Assembly: GCF_900327775.1 (NCBI RefSeq)
Contig: NZ_OUMZ01000003.1
Span: 62,001-126,000, forward strand
Direction of reading: 5' to 3'
Source: Roseovarius sp. EL26
GTDB taxonomy: Bacteria > Pseudomonadota > Alphaproteobacteria > Rhodobacterales > Rhodobacteraceae
Length of the DNA stretch: 64,000 nt
In this document: positions 24,413 to 33,015 of the stretch, in pieces
How positions within the stretch are numbered: the stretch's first letter is position 1
How the letters are laid out: every line of letters starts with the position of its first letter
Translations under genes and position numbers: made by a program
The notes under the pieces: generated by a model
What the model saw: the letters and a program-made list of their open reading frames with translations, nothing else
Database searches by the model: none
Told to the model about the DNA's origin: nothing

Positions 24413-27292
24413 TCACACACCCTCCCTTTCTGGCCCGGAGGCATCTGGTGGCGGGTCATCGCGGGATGGATCAATGTCCATCGGATGATCGCTGTCAGGC
24501 ACATGTGCACGCCGTGCGAGCCGCGAAAAGCTTTCTAGCGACAGCATAACCGCGCCCACAACCGCCAGGAACACACCCAAATCAAAAAGGGCCGCCGTCG
24601 CGAGCTCAAACTTCTCAAACGGTGGGATGCGAACATAGGTAAAATCAGATGTCAGGAACGGTTTGCTAACGAACCACGATCCGATACCGGTAAAACCAGC
24701 GATCAAAACGCCAGCACCAATCACGCCATGGTAAGGATATGTCAGTCGGGCTGACGTCCATGCAAACCCACTGGCCATATACTGCATAACCACAGCAATA
24801 GAGACGATCAAACCGGCGATAAACCCGCCCCCCGGATCATTATGACCGCGCAGGAAGATATAAAAGCCAACCATCAAGACCACAGGCATGATCACCCGCG
24901 TCAGCACGACCATCATCATCGGATGCCTATCGCCCGCGCGCGATTGATCTGGTTGTCGGTTCAAAAGCCGTGCGCGGACTGGCCCGTCCAGCAAGGTTTC
25001 GGTCAGGGCATAAATCAACAGGGCAGCAATGCCGAGCACGATGATTTCGCCGTAAGTGTCAAACCCCCGGAAGTCGACCAAGATGACGTTAACCACATTC
25101 GTGCCTCCGCCACCCTTGTATGAGTTTGCCAGGTGGAACTCAGATATTGGCGTGCTGATCGCGTCGCGCAACAGGTAGTGATAAGCCAGCGTGAACGTCG
25201 CCACTCCGCCTGCAATGGCGACACCTGCATCACGCACCCGGCGCAACACAGTGCTTTCCATTGGGGTGCTTTTGGGCAGAAAGTTCAGGGCCAGAAGCAA
25301 CAAGATAATTGTAACGACTTCGACCGTGAACTGGGTCATGGCCAGATCTGGGGCGCTCATATACACAAACCCGACGGAGACCATCAGGCCAACAATCCCA
25401 ATCAAGATTAGCGCCAAAAACCTGTTGCGATGCATAAGCACCAGACCACATGTTGCAGCTACCAGCATTATCCAGCCTGCAATTGCAACGGGGGTTGCTG
25501 CCTGAATTTCCCGTGTGGGCGCAGCGATTGATCCTGTGGTCCAGGCATGAAAGCCCACCGCTAGTATGGTCACGGCACAAATTGCTGCATAACGAGAGAA
25601 TGCGCCATTGTGCAAACCTTTGATCAAAGTACGCGCCATTTCAATAGTCGCGTTTAGGATGGCCTCAAAGATCACCTTGGCTTCGGGGCGAGGGGTGTTT
25701 TCCCACAAGCGCAGCAGGGGTTTATACATCCCCATCAACAGAAGGCCGCCAAGGGTGGCGGTGATTGACATGAACAACGCAGGTACCAGCCCGTGCCAAA
25801 TCTTGAAATGGGCCTTTGGCACATCGCCAGCCTCGCCCAGCAGGGACGCGGTGACAAGTTTGACAAACGGCTCGGCCAGAAACGGGGCAAGACCTATCAC
25901 CACGACCAGCACGACAAGAACCGCAGGCGGCAACCAGAGCCCCGGGCCGGGATCGTGCGGGGTGGAAGGATAATCATCGCGGACAGGGCCAAAGAACACA
26001 TGCCCAATCAAGCGAAAACAATAGGCGGCTGAAAATAGCGCCCCTATCGTTGCCATAACCGGGACCAGCCAAGGCGTATCAAAGAGTACAGTATGGGTGG
26101 TTTCTTCCAGCATCATTTCTTTGGACAAAAACCCATTGAGCAAAGGAATTCCCGCCATTGACAGAGCGGCAAGCGTCGCAATCACAAAGGTCACAGGCAT
26201 CAGTTTGCGCAGGCCTCCCAAACGGCGGATATCGCGGGTATGGGCCTCGTGATCGATGATCCCTGCAGACATGAAAAGCGCGGCCTTGAAAGTGGCGTGG
26301 TTTAGAATGTGGAACACCGCCGCCATCGCACCAAAGGTCGTCCCGGTGCCCAATAGCATTGTGATTAACCCCAAATGGCTGACCGTGGAAAACGCGAGCA
26401 ATGCTTTTAAGTCGTGTTTGAACAAGGCGATGACCGCGCCCAGCACCATTGTCACCAATCCGGCGGTGGTCACGATTGCAAACCATTCTGGTGTACCCGC
26501 AAGTACGGGCCACATCCGGGCCATTAAGAAAATGCCCGCCTTTACCATGGTTGCAGAATGCAGATAGGCCGAAACCGGCGTTGGCGCTGCCATGGCATGC
26601 GGCAACCAGAAGTGAAATGGAAACTGTGCAGATTTCGTAAAACAGCCCAGCAAAATGAGTATCAATGCGGGAAGGTAAAGCGGATCAGCTTGAATCAATT
26701 CGCGGTTTTGCAAGATGATACTGAGATCATAGCTTCCTGCGATCTGACCCAGAATCAGCATTCCACCAACCATCGCCAGCCCGCCCATGCCTGTTACGGT
26801 CAAGGCCATACGTGCCCCTTGCCGCCCTTCTGGCAGATGTTTCCAATAGCCGATCAATAGGAAAGACGAGAGCGAAGTCAGTTCCCAGAAAATCAACAAA
26901 AGGAGGATGTTATCGCTGAGTACAATGCCGACCATCGCGCCCTGAAACAAAAGCAGATACGTGAAGAATTCGCCCATATTGTCATCGCGGCTTAGGTAAT
27001 GCCGCGCATAGGCAATGATCAAAAGACCAATACCAAGGATCAACAGGGCGAAGAAAAATCCAAGCCCGTCCAGCATAAGCGTGAAATTCAACCCCAACGT
27101 CGGGATCCAGTCGACCCTTGCTGTGACAACATCACCCGCTAACACAGAGGGCAGGTTGGTCAATAACCCCAAGAACGCAGCAAGAGAGACGATAAAGGTA
27201 ACGCCGGCACAGGCCGCCCGCCCGGCAGCGTTCATTATACCCGGAAGCAGCGCGCCAAAAAATGGCAAAGCAACGATAAAGAATAGGGACAC
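24413..27292 (-). CDS. mnhA: Na+/H+ antiporter subunit A with fused subunit B (MnhAB)
   Basis: A 959-residue first subunit of the Mrp complex. Residues 1-600 are the NuoL-like antiporter module (FWELTSLSSFLLIGYW, FPFHFWLPHAMAAPTPVSAYLHSATMV split across helices, HDLKALLAFSTVSHLG). Residues about 610-690 are the MrpA C-terminal domain with the NuoJ-like helices, and from about 796 to 930 the chain continues as an MrpB domain (RGHNDPGGGFIAGLI). No separate mnhB gene follows, so A and B are fused, as in PhaAB of rhizobia. Start is GTG. The complex exports Na+ (or K+) in exchange for protons, useful in seawater or alkaline conditions. Confidence 0.93.
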   Translation of the reverse strand: MSLFFIVALPFFGALLPGIMNAAGRAACAGVTFIVSLAAFLGLLTNLPSVLAGDVVTARVDWIPTLGLNFTLMLDGLGFFFALLILGIGLLIIAYARHYLSRDDNMGEFFTYLLLFQGAMVGIVLSDNILLLLIFWELTSLSSFLLIGYWKHLPEGRQGARMALTVTGMGGLAMVGGMLILGQIAGSYDLSIILQNRELIQADPLYLPALILILLGCFTKSAQFPFHFWLPHAMAAPTPVSAYLHSATMVKAGIFLMARMWPVLAGTPEWFAIVTTAGLVTMVLGAVIALFKHDLKALLAFSTVSHLGLITMLLGTGTTFGAMAAVFHILNHATFKAALFMSAGIIDHEAHTRDIRRLGGLRKLMPVTFVIATLAALSMAGIPLLNGFLSKEMMLEETTHTVLFDTPWLVPVMATIGALFSAAYCFRLIGHVFFGPVRDDYPSTPHDPGPGLWLPPAVLVVLVVVIGLAPFLAEPFVKLVTASLLGEAGDVPKAHFKIWHGLVPALFMSITATLGGLLLMGMYKPLLRLWENTPRPEAKVIFEAILNATIEMARTLIKGLHNGAFSRYAAICAVTILAVGFHAWTTGSIAAPTREIQAATPVAIAGWIMLVAATCGLVLMHRNRFLALILIGIVGLMVSVGFVYMSAPDLAMTQFTVEVVTIILLLLALNFLPKSTPMESTVLRRVRDAGVAIAGGVATFTLAYHYLLRDAISTPISEFHLANSYKGGGGTNVVNVILVDFRGFDTYGEIIVLGIAALLIYALTETLLDGPVRARLLNRQPDQSRAGDRHPMMMVVLTRVIMPVVLMVGFYIFLRGHNDPGGGFIAGLIVSIAVVMQYMASGFAWTSARLTYPYHGVIGAGVLIAGFTGIGSWFVSKPFLTSDFTYVRIPPFEKFELATAALFDLGVFLAVVGAVMLSLESFSRLARRAHVPDSDHPMDIDPSRDDPPPDASGPEREGV

Positions 27293-27568
27293 GTAAAAAT
27301 CTCACCCAGCTGGACACTTCGAATAACAACCTGCAATGAAATGCACCGGTTTGTAAAACGAGTTTGGATTTGGAGGGCCAAATTTCCTATTCAGGACGGA
27401 ATATTGGCTATTTGGGGCGTTCCGCATGCCCAAAATCGCGACCAACAGCCTGCATTGACATGATGATTGCTCAGGTTTCAGATTGCCTGTGACGTCAAGA
27501 AGGCAAGCAATCTCTGAAATAAACGCAGCTTTCTGCGATTTACATTAAAAGTAAATCTAAAGTGTGTT

Positions 27569-27644
27569 TGGCTGGGAAGGCAGGACTCGAACCTGCAACC
27601 TACAGTACCAAAAACTGGTGCTCTACCAATTGAGCTACTTCCCA
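27569..27644 (-). tRNA. tRNA-Gln (anticodon TTG)
   Basis: The minus strand folds as a cloverleaf: acceptor TGGGAAG/CTTCCCA with the U1-A72 pair typical of tRNA-Gln, D arm GCTC/GAGC, anticodon loop TTTTGGT with UUG, T arm GCAGG-TTCGAGT-CCTGC, discriminator G and an encoded CCA. The outer anticodon-stem pair is a C-U mismatch. Confidence 0.95.
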
Positions 27645-27744
27645 ACGTGTCGCGCTAATTACTCTGGACTTCCCGGTGGTGCAAGGCCTGTTTTGTAAAA
27701 AAATTCACGGGCCAATTTTAGGGCTTTTTCTGGATTTCAGAACG

Positions 27745-28239
27745 TTACTCTAGAATCTCGTTTGTCCCGACTCCCCAGACAAAAACTTTTTCAGCCCAAC
27801 CCTTGTAGCCCCCCGCAGACAGACGGCACCAACCCAGTTCACATTCCTCAACGCGGGCGATCACGCCCAGTTCCAGATGGGCTTCGGGTTGGCCGTCCGG
27901 GGTGGGTGTTTTGCGCAAGGCCAACATGTCACGCTCGACCAGAACGGTGCGTGTGCCGGACAGCAGCGAATAGTGAATCCAGCCGCCAGCACCGTCGCGG
28001 TCTCGTACACGACGCCAGTGGCCGTGTTCGGCGATGATCTGTAGCGGGATGTCTTTTTGTTTGTATACCCAGTCGATCCTGTGAGTCAGACTTGGGCCGC
28101 GGCGAATATTGGCCTCAGTGGCTTTCATCGACACGAATCGCGGCAATGGCAAATTGGTTACCTGCCCGCGTCCTTCGGCAGCGGCAAATGTGCCAATGAA
28201 CAGCACGATAGCGATGACAATTCCAAAGCCTGTTTTCAC
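27745..28239 (-). CDS. Secreted SH3 (SH3b/YgiM-like) domain protein
   Basis: A 164-residue protein with an N-terminal signal peptide (MKTGFGIVIAIVLFIGTFAAA) and a bacterial SH3 domain from about residue 38 (ATEANIRRGPSLTHRIDWVY, GHWRRVRDRDGAGGWIHYSLLSG split at the strand turn) followed by a second SH3-like repeat (ALRKTPTPD to GYKGWAEKVFVWGV). Such proteins act in the periplasm, probably on peptidoglycan, but no enzyme domain is attached. Start is GTG with GAGG seven bases before it. It is divergent from the hydroxyacid dehydrogenase gene. Function beyond the fold is unknown. Confidence 0.82.
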   Translation of the reverse strand: MKTGFGIVIAIVLFIGTFAAAEGRGQVTNLPLPRFVSMKATEANIRRGPSLTHRIDWVYKQKDIPLQIIAEHGHWRRVRDRDGAGGWIHYSLLSGTRTVLVERDMLALRKTPTPDGQPEAHLELGVIARVEECELGWCRLSAGGYKGWAEKVFVWGVGTNEILE

Positions 28240-28351
28240 GGAGGTGCCTCAAATTACTGCACGTTAATTTTATTGGGGTTCTTGTGCCCCGCTCATTCCT
28301 GCGTCACTCTGCCACTAACGTCTGCAATATGAAAGAACCAGGAGGGGTTTG

Positions 28352-29338
28352 ATGACAGTTGGCCGTCTAAGTGTTGTCGTAACGCGACGCTTGCCGGAAT
28401 CCGTCGAGCACAGGATGGGCGAACTTTTTGATGTGACCCTGCGCGAGGGCGATCAGCCAATGTCACGTGCAGAGCTGATTCACGCTGTGAAGACAACCGA
28501 TGTATTGGTGCCCACATTAAGCGACCAGATCGATGCGGCCCTGATTGCACAGGCTGGTGACCGGCTGAAATTGATTGCGAACTATGGCGCTGGGGTGGAT
28601 CATATTGATGTCCAGGCCGCGCGCCAGCATGGCATTATGGTGTCAAACACGCCGGGTGTGTCAGCGGACGATACCGCGGACATGACGCTGGCGCTTATTC
28701 TTAGTGTCACACGCCGTATTCCCGAAGGGTTAACCGTCATGCGCAAAGGCGACTGGGACGGCTGGGCGCCCACGGCTTTGTTGGGTGGGCGTGTTGCCGG
28801 GCGACGTTTGGGTATTTTAGGCATGGGCCGAATCGGGCAGGCGGTTGCACGTCGCGCGGCAGCCTTTGGTATAGATATTAACTATCATAACCGAAATAGG
28901 CTGCGTCCTGAGATCGAAGAAGACTTGGATGCCACTTATTGGGAATCACTGGATCAGATGATGGCGCGGATGGATATTATCAGCGTGAATTGCCCGCATA
29001 CGCCGTCTACCTTTCATCTGGTGAATGACCGTAGGCTAAAACTGATGAAATCTGATGCAGTGATCGTGAACACTTCGCGTGGCGAGGTGATCGATGAACA
29101 CGCGTTGACGCGCGCTTTGCGCTCAGGTGAAATCGCTGGCGCCGGGTTGGATGTTTACGAGCACGGCGATCAGCTCAACCCGCGGCTGCGTGAATTGCAA
29201 AACGTTGTGTTGTTGCCGCATATGGGGTCGGCCACTTTCGAGGGGCGGATTGAGATGGGCGAAAAGGTCTTGGTCAATATCAAAACCTTTGACGATGGCC
29301 ATCGCCCACCAGATCAGGTGATTCCAGCTCTACCCTAA
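28352..29338 (+). CDS. D-isomer-specific 2-hydroxyacid dehydrogenase (glyoxylate/hydroxypyruvate reductase type)
   Basis: A 328-residue NAD(P)-dependent enzyme. LGILGMGRIGQAVARRAAAFG (about 148-168) is the dinucleotide-binding motif; NTSRGEVID carries the catalytic Arg, GLDVYEH the Glu region and LPHMGSAT the catalytic His. These features match the GyaR/GhrB group that reduces glyoxylate and hydroxypyruvate. Given the large glyoxylate flux implied elsewhere in the window, it could be a competing glyoxylate sink, but substrate is not settled by sequence. The ATG was chosen because GGAGGGG lies six bases ahead; an in-frame TTG overlaps the same site. Confidence 0.85.
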   Translation: MTVGRLSVVVTRRLPESVEHRMGELFDVTLREGDQPMSRAELIHAVKTTDVLVPTLSDQIDAALIAQAGDRLKLIANYGAGVDHIDVQAARQHGIMVSNTPGVSADDTADMTLALILSVTRRIPEGLTVMRKGDWDGWAPTALLGGRVAGRRLGILGMGRIGQAVARRAAAFGIDINYHNRNRLRPEIEEDLDATYWESLDQMMARMDIISVNCPHTPSTFHLVNDRRLKLMKSDAVIVNTSRGEVIDEHALTRALRSGEIAGAGLDVYEHGDQLNPRLRELQNVVLLPHMGSATFEGRIEMGEKVLVNIKTFDDGHRPPDQVIPALP

Positions 29339-29368
29339 GATCAACAAAACATTCGGGGTCGATGTTCC

Positions 29369-31153
29369 ATGAGACATTTTACAAAACTCCTGCTGACCTT
29401 TCTTTTGCTGCCTCAGTTTATTGTGGCAGAGCAGTCAGCTGATCAATTTGAACCTGAAATCGCAGGGGCTGGCTTGGTGGCGACCACTCCAGAATCGCGC
29501 GCGTCAGAGGCAGCGAAACTGGCAGGCCGCCCGGTTGAGGCGCAAAATTGGATGATTTCGGCAGCGCATCCATTGGCCGTAGAGGCGGGTGCGGATGTTT
29601 TACGCCGAGGTGGCACCGCTGCTGATGCGATGGTTGCCGTGCAGGTGGTTTTGGGATTGGTTGAGCCGCAAAGCTCGGGTCTTGGTGGTGGGGCATTTCT
29701 GGTCTGGTATGATGCAAAGACTGGCGCGCTGACCACATTGGATGGACGTGAAACAGCACCTTTGGTCGCGACACCAACTTTGTTTCAGGACGAAGCCGGG
29801 CACCCATTGGAATTTTATGATGCCGTGGTTGGCGGCCGCTCCGTTGGTACACCGGGGACGGTGGCGCTCTTGCAAGCTGCGCATGAGAAATGGGGCATGG
29901 CAGAATGGCCGACTTTGTTTGAGGACGGGATCGCACTGGCCGATCAGGGGTTTGCAGTTGGCCCGCGTTTGGCAAAGCTGATCGAAGGGGATGCTGACCG
30001 CCTGTCCCGGTTTGATGCGACCCGCGCGTATTTTATGCCGGATGGCGCTGTGCCACCGGTGGGGCATGTTCTACGCAATCCTGAATATGCTGACACCCTT
30101 AGGCAGATAGCGGCAAAGGGTGCGCAGGCATTCTACGCCGGAGAGATTGCCAAAGACATCGTTCAAACCGTGCAGTCCGCAGTTGGTAACCCTGGCGTGC
30201 TTAACACCTTGGATCTGGCGATCTATCAGGTTAAAGAACGCGCGCCTGTCTGCAGTGGTTACCGTGGTTACCAGATCTGCGGTATGGGGCCACCGTCATC
30301 TGGTGCGCTGACGGTGGGGCAAATTTTAGGTATCGTCGATAACTTTGATCTCGCTGCACTTGGTCCGAATGACCCGCAAACTTGGCGCTTGATTGGCGAT
30401 GCCACGCGTCTGGGGTTTTCCGACCGTGGCCGTTACATGGCCGATAGTGATTTCGTGCCTGTACCGGTGAAGGGCCTGATCGATCCCGCCTATCTCAAAG
30501 CGCGCGCCGAGCAGTTAAAGCGAGATAGCGCATTAGAGCAGGCGCTACCGGGCAAACCCGATTATGATCATGCCTTGAACTGGGCTGATGATGTCGCATT
30601 AGAGCTACCTTCGACGTCGCACATCTCAATTGTAGATCAATTCGGCAATGCGCTGTCGATGACCACAACTATTGAAAATGCGTTCGGGTCACGCCTGATG
30701 GTGCGGGGCTTTTTGCTCAATAATGAACTGACTGATTTTTCCTTTCTTACACATGATGATGGTCGCCCAATTGCCAACGCCATTGCCCCAGGCAAGCGCC
30801 CTCGTTCCTCTATGTCGCCAACGATTGTCTTGAAAGAGGGCAAACCGGTTCTGGTGGTTGGCAGTCCAGGCGGCAGCCGGATCATCAGCTATGTCACCAA
30901 GGTCATCATTGCCCATCTGGATTGGGGTATGAATGTGCAGCAAGCTGCAAGTTTTCCCAACATGATCAACCGTTTTGGGGTCTACGATCTAGAGGCGGGA
31001 ACGCAAGCAGTCGAGATGGAAAAGGATCTGCAGGCGATGGGGTTCACGACCGAAAATCGTGACATGACGTCCGGTATCCATGCCATTTCAATCGGACAGC
31101 GCTTGTTAGGTGGCGCCGACCCACGGCGTGAGGGAATTGCATTGGGGGATTAA
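29369..31153 (+). CDS. ggt: Gamma-glutamyltransferase
   Basis: A 594-residue periplasmic Ntn hydrolase that cleaves gamma-glutamyl compounds such as glutathione or transfers the glutamyl group. The signal peptide is MRHFTKLLLTFLLLPQFIVA. The large-subunit part has the Ggt hallmarks GGTAADAMVAVQVVLGLVEP and SSGLGGGAFLVW with the substrate-binding LDGRETAP. Self-cleavage is predicted before T416 in PSTSHISIVDQ, giving the small subunit with SMTTTIENAFGSR and the oxyanion loop GSPGGSRII. It lies 30 bases after the hydroxyacid dehydrogenase, so the two may be cotranscribed. Confidence 0.93.
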   Translation: MRHFTKLLLTFLLLPQFIVAEQSADQFEPEIAGAGLVATTPESRASEAAKLAGRPVEAQNWMISAAHPLAVEAGADVLRRGGTAADAMVAVQVVLGLVEPQSSGLGGGAFLVWYDAKTGALTTLDGRETAPLVATPTLFQDEAGHPLEFYDAVVGGRSVGTPGTVALLQAAHEKWGMAEWPTLFEDGIALADQGFAVGPRLAKLIEGDADRLSRFDATRAYFMPDGAVPPVGHVLRNPEYADTLRQIAAKGAQAFYAGEIAKDIVQTVQSAVGNPGVLNTLDLAIYQVKERAPVCSGYRGYQICGMGPPSSGALTVGQILGIVDNFDLAALGPNDPQTWRLIGDATRLGFSDRGRYMADSDFVPVPVKGLIDPAYLKARAEQLKRDSALEQALPGKPDYDHALNWADDVALELPSTSHISIVDQFGNALSMTTTIENAFGSRLMVRGFLLNNELTDFSFLTHDDGRPIANAIAPGKRPRSSMSPTIVLKEGKPVLVVGSPGGSRIISYVTKVIIAHLDWGMNVQQAASFPNMINRFGVYDLEAGTQAVEMEKDLQAMGFTTENRDMTSGIHAISIGQRLLGGADPRREGIALGD

Positions 31154-31252
31154 TTTCAACCGCTGCCTGATAATCGCCGGACCCCAATCCAAATTTTGCC
31201 GAAATTGCAGAACAGATTAGACGCAGATTTTCAGCAAGGGGTTGGGGCCGAT

Positions 31253-32872
31253 ATGTCCGTTACAAATATTCTAGGGTTTGCCGTTGTTGCCGGAATTGTT
31301 GTTGCCGGTGTTGATTATCATCAACAATCCAAAACGGCGGGCCTTGCATTGGGGCAGCTTTCCCCAGGGGCATATTTCGCGACGTACAAGGAACGATTTG
31401 TTGGGGCACAGGAAGAAAAGCGCCTGCAAGCCGAAGCCGAAGAGCGGGCGAAACGCTGGCGTATTGGCGGGAGGCCTTATCTGCCAGAGGCGCCCGAGGG
31501 CTGGACTCGGAATGCCCTGAGTGAAGGCGACAACAGTGCCGTTTTACCGCAAGCAGATGAAAGTAATAGCGACAAGGCCAGTGGCTCTATGGTGGCCAAT
31601 ATGGAGGTCCGCGCAGAGGCTGACCGGATCAAGGAACTGGATGGCCGCAGTTGGGTTTATAAGCGTGGTAATGAAGCCGTTTATGTTGAAGTTCGCACGC
31701 GGCAAGAAGCGAATGCGAACAGCTTGATCGGTCTGGTTGCCGATACAATCAACGGCATGTCAGCGGGCAGCTCGCAAGAGGGTTATGCCGTCGCAGGGGG
31801 TGTCGCCTTTGCCGAACAGGTCGACTGGCAGGGCAATCGCGAACACCATTACCGTGTCCTGAAAGGAATAGTCGGTTTTGGGCAAGAGATAGAATTGCGC
31901 GTTCACGCCAATGCGTCACGCAATACGACTCGTGAAATTTTGCAGGCCATCGATTATGATGGCCTGAATGCCATGCTCCCCTATCCCATGAAGACCGTTG
32001 GCAATGATGCAGCACTGCCCGAGGGCATACCCGAGGCAGAGTTGGCTGAAAAGATGGTGGATCTGCGCAACGAATTCCTGGGTCTCAAAGCACAAGAAGC
32101 ACAGTACCGTATGGCAAATATTGATAGTGGCGCATTGATCGTGAATACCTATTTGCAAGGATACACAGGGGTGGACGGCGCGATTGATCTGACTGCTGGT
32201 CAAAAGGTCAATATGAAAACGCTGATCAATCTGGGTTATCGCAAGGGACTCAATGCTTTGCTGGAAGGGCGCTCCTCAAAAGATGCGAGCGACGAGATCG
32301 AAGCGATGATCCAGTATGCAATGGCACAAATACCAGATGAGACAAGTGATACCGAGGACAACGTGCCCGAAGCACAGCAAATGTCACCAGAACTGGCCAA
32401 GGAATTAGGTCTGTATCAAGAGAATGCGTCGGATAATCAGTCCTCGGATTACAGCAATATTAAATCGAGTGGCTTTACAAAGGCTGAAATTGCTTACGTC
32501 CACGACAACGCAGACATCGCCAAGTTTTATAATGACGCAGGTGACCAGACTGTCGCGCGTGTAATGGAATATCGCCGGGGACTACCTCCCGGTGACTGTG
32601 TTGTCGATCATACAGCTTCAAAAGTCGCCTGTCGGGAAAATGCACAAGCGGTTCGCGAAGCGCGTAAAACCGGATCGTCGGAAGGTGCGGCTTCTGGCGG
32701 TCTTGGAAAGCTCTGGGGGGCTGTGTCTTCGGCCTTCAGCGGAGATGGGGCAGATGAACCGGAAGAAACCGCCGCCATCGCCAAACCCAAAGGCGAAAAA
32801 CCAAAACGCATTCAATTGTCAGGTGGTTCATCTTGCCTGGAAGGCTCTGCCAGCAAGTTCTGCAAAAACTGA
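31253..32872 (+). CDS. Membrane-anchored protein of unknown function
   Basis: I do not recognise a family. The 539-residue product has one N-terminal hydrophobic segment (NILGFAVVAGIVVAGVDY, about residues 5-22) that could be an anchor or uncleaved signal. A charged helical stretch rich in E, R and A follows (AQEEKRLQAEAEERAKRW, about 52-69). The mid part (about 130-260) alternates strands and helices, followed by an acidic, low-complexity linker (about 355-400) and a C-terminal segment with Cys pairs (GDCVVDHTASKVACRE; SCLEGSASKFCKN) that could form disulfides, which would fit an exported location. The ATG at 31253 places the hydrophobic segment at the N-terminus; a TTG 19 codons upstream is possible. 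Not obviously linked to its neighbours. Confidence 0.65.
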   Translation: MSVTNILGFAVVAGIVVAGVDYHQQSKTAGLALGQLSPGAYFATYKERFVGAQEEKRLQAEAEERAKRWRIGGRPYLPEAPEGWTRNALSEGDNSAVLPQADESNSDKASGSMVANMEVRAEADRIKELDGRSWVYKRGNEAVYVEVRTRQEANANSLIGLVADTINGMSAGSSQEGYAVAGGVAFAEQVDWQGNREHHYRVLKGIVGFGQEIELRVHANASRNTTREILQAIDYDGLNAMLPYPMKTVGNDAALPEGIPEAELAEKMVDLRNEFLGLKAQEAQYRMANIDSGALIVNTYLQGYTGVDGAIDLTAGQKVNMKTLINLGYRKGLNALLEGRSSKDASDEIEAMIQYAMAQIPDETSDTEDNVPEAQQMSPELAKELGLYQENASDNQSSDYSNIKSSGFTKAEIAYVHDNADIAKFYNDAGDQTVARVMEYRRGLPPGDCVVDHTASKVACRENAQAVREARKTGSSEGAASGGLGKLWGAVSSAFSGDGADEPEETAAIAKPKGEKPKRIQLSGGSSCLEGSASKFCKN

Positions 32873-33015
32873 AATTTAGGATTCCATGTCGTTTTCGCAC
32901 GGCTAACTATAGCAAAGGTCGGTTTTGCACGATCTTGGGTCGGCTGGGCTGTGCGCAGAATCCTATTGCTGATAAAACTCCATCAATTGGATTCTGCCCA
33001 CAGGAGTCGCAGTCT

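Noticed and set aside
29418..30067. Long antisense frames within ggt and other GC-rich genes
   Set aside because: They have no ribosome site, no recognisable domain, and composition of a shadow frame.
32833..33015. 61-codon N-terminal extension of the dimethylglycine dehydrogenase-like gene
   Set aside because: It overlaps the preceding gene and lacks similarity, whereas AGGAG precedes the ATG at 33016.
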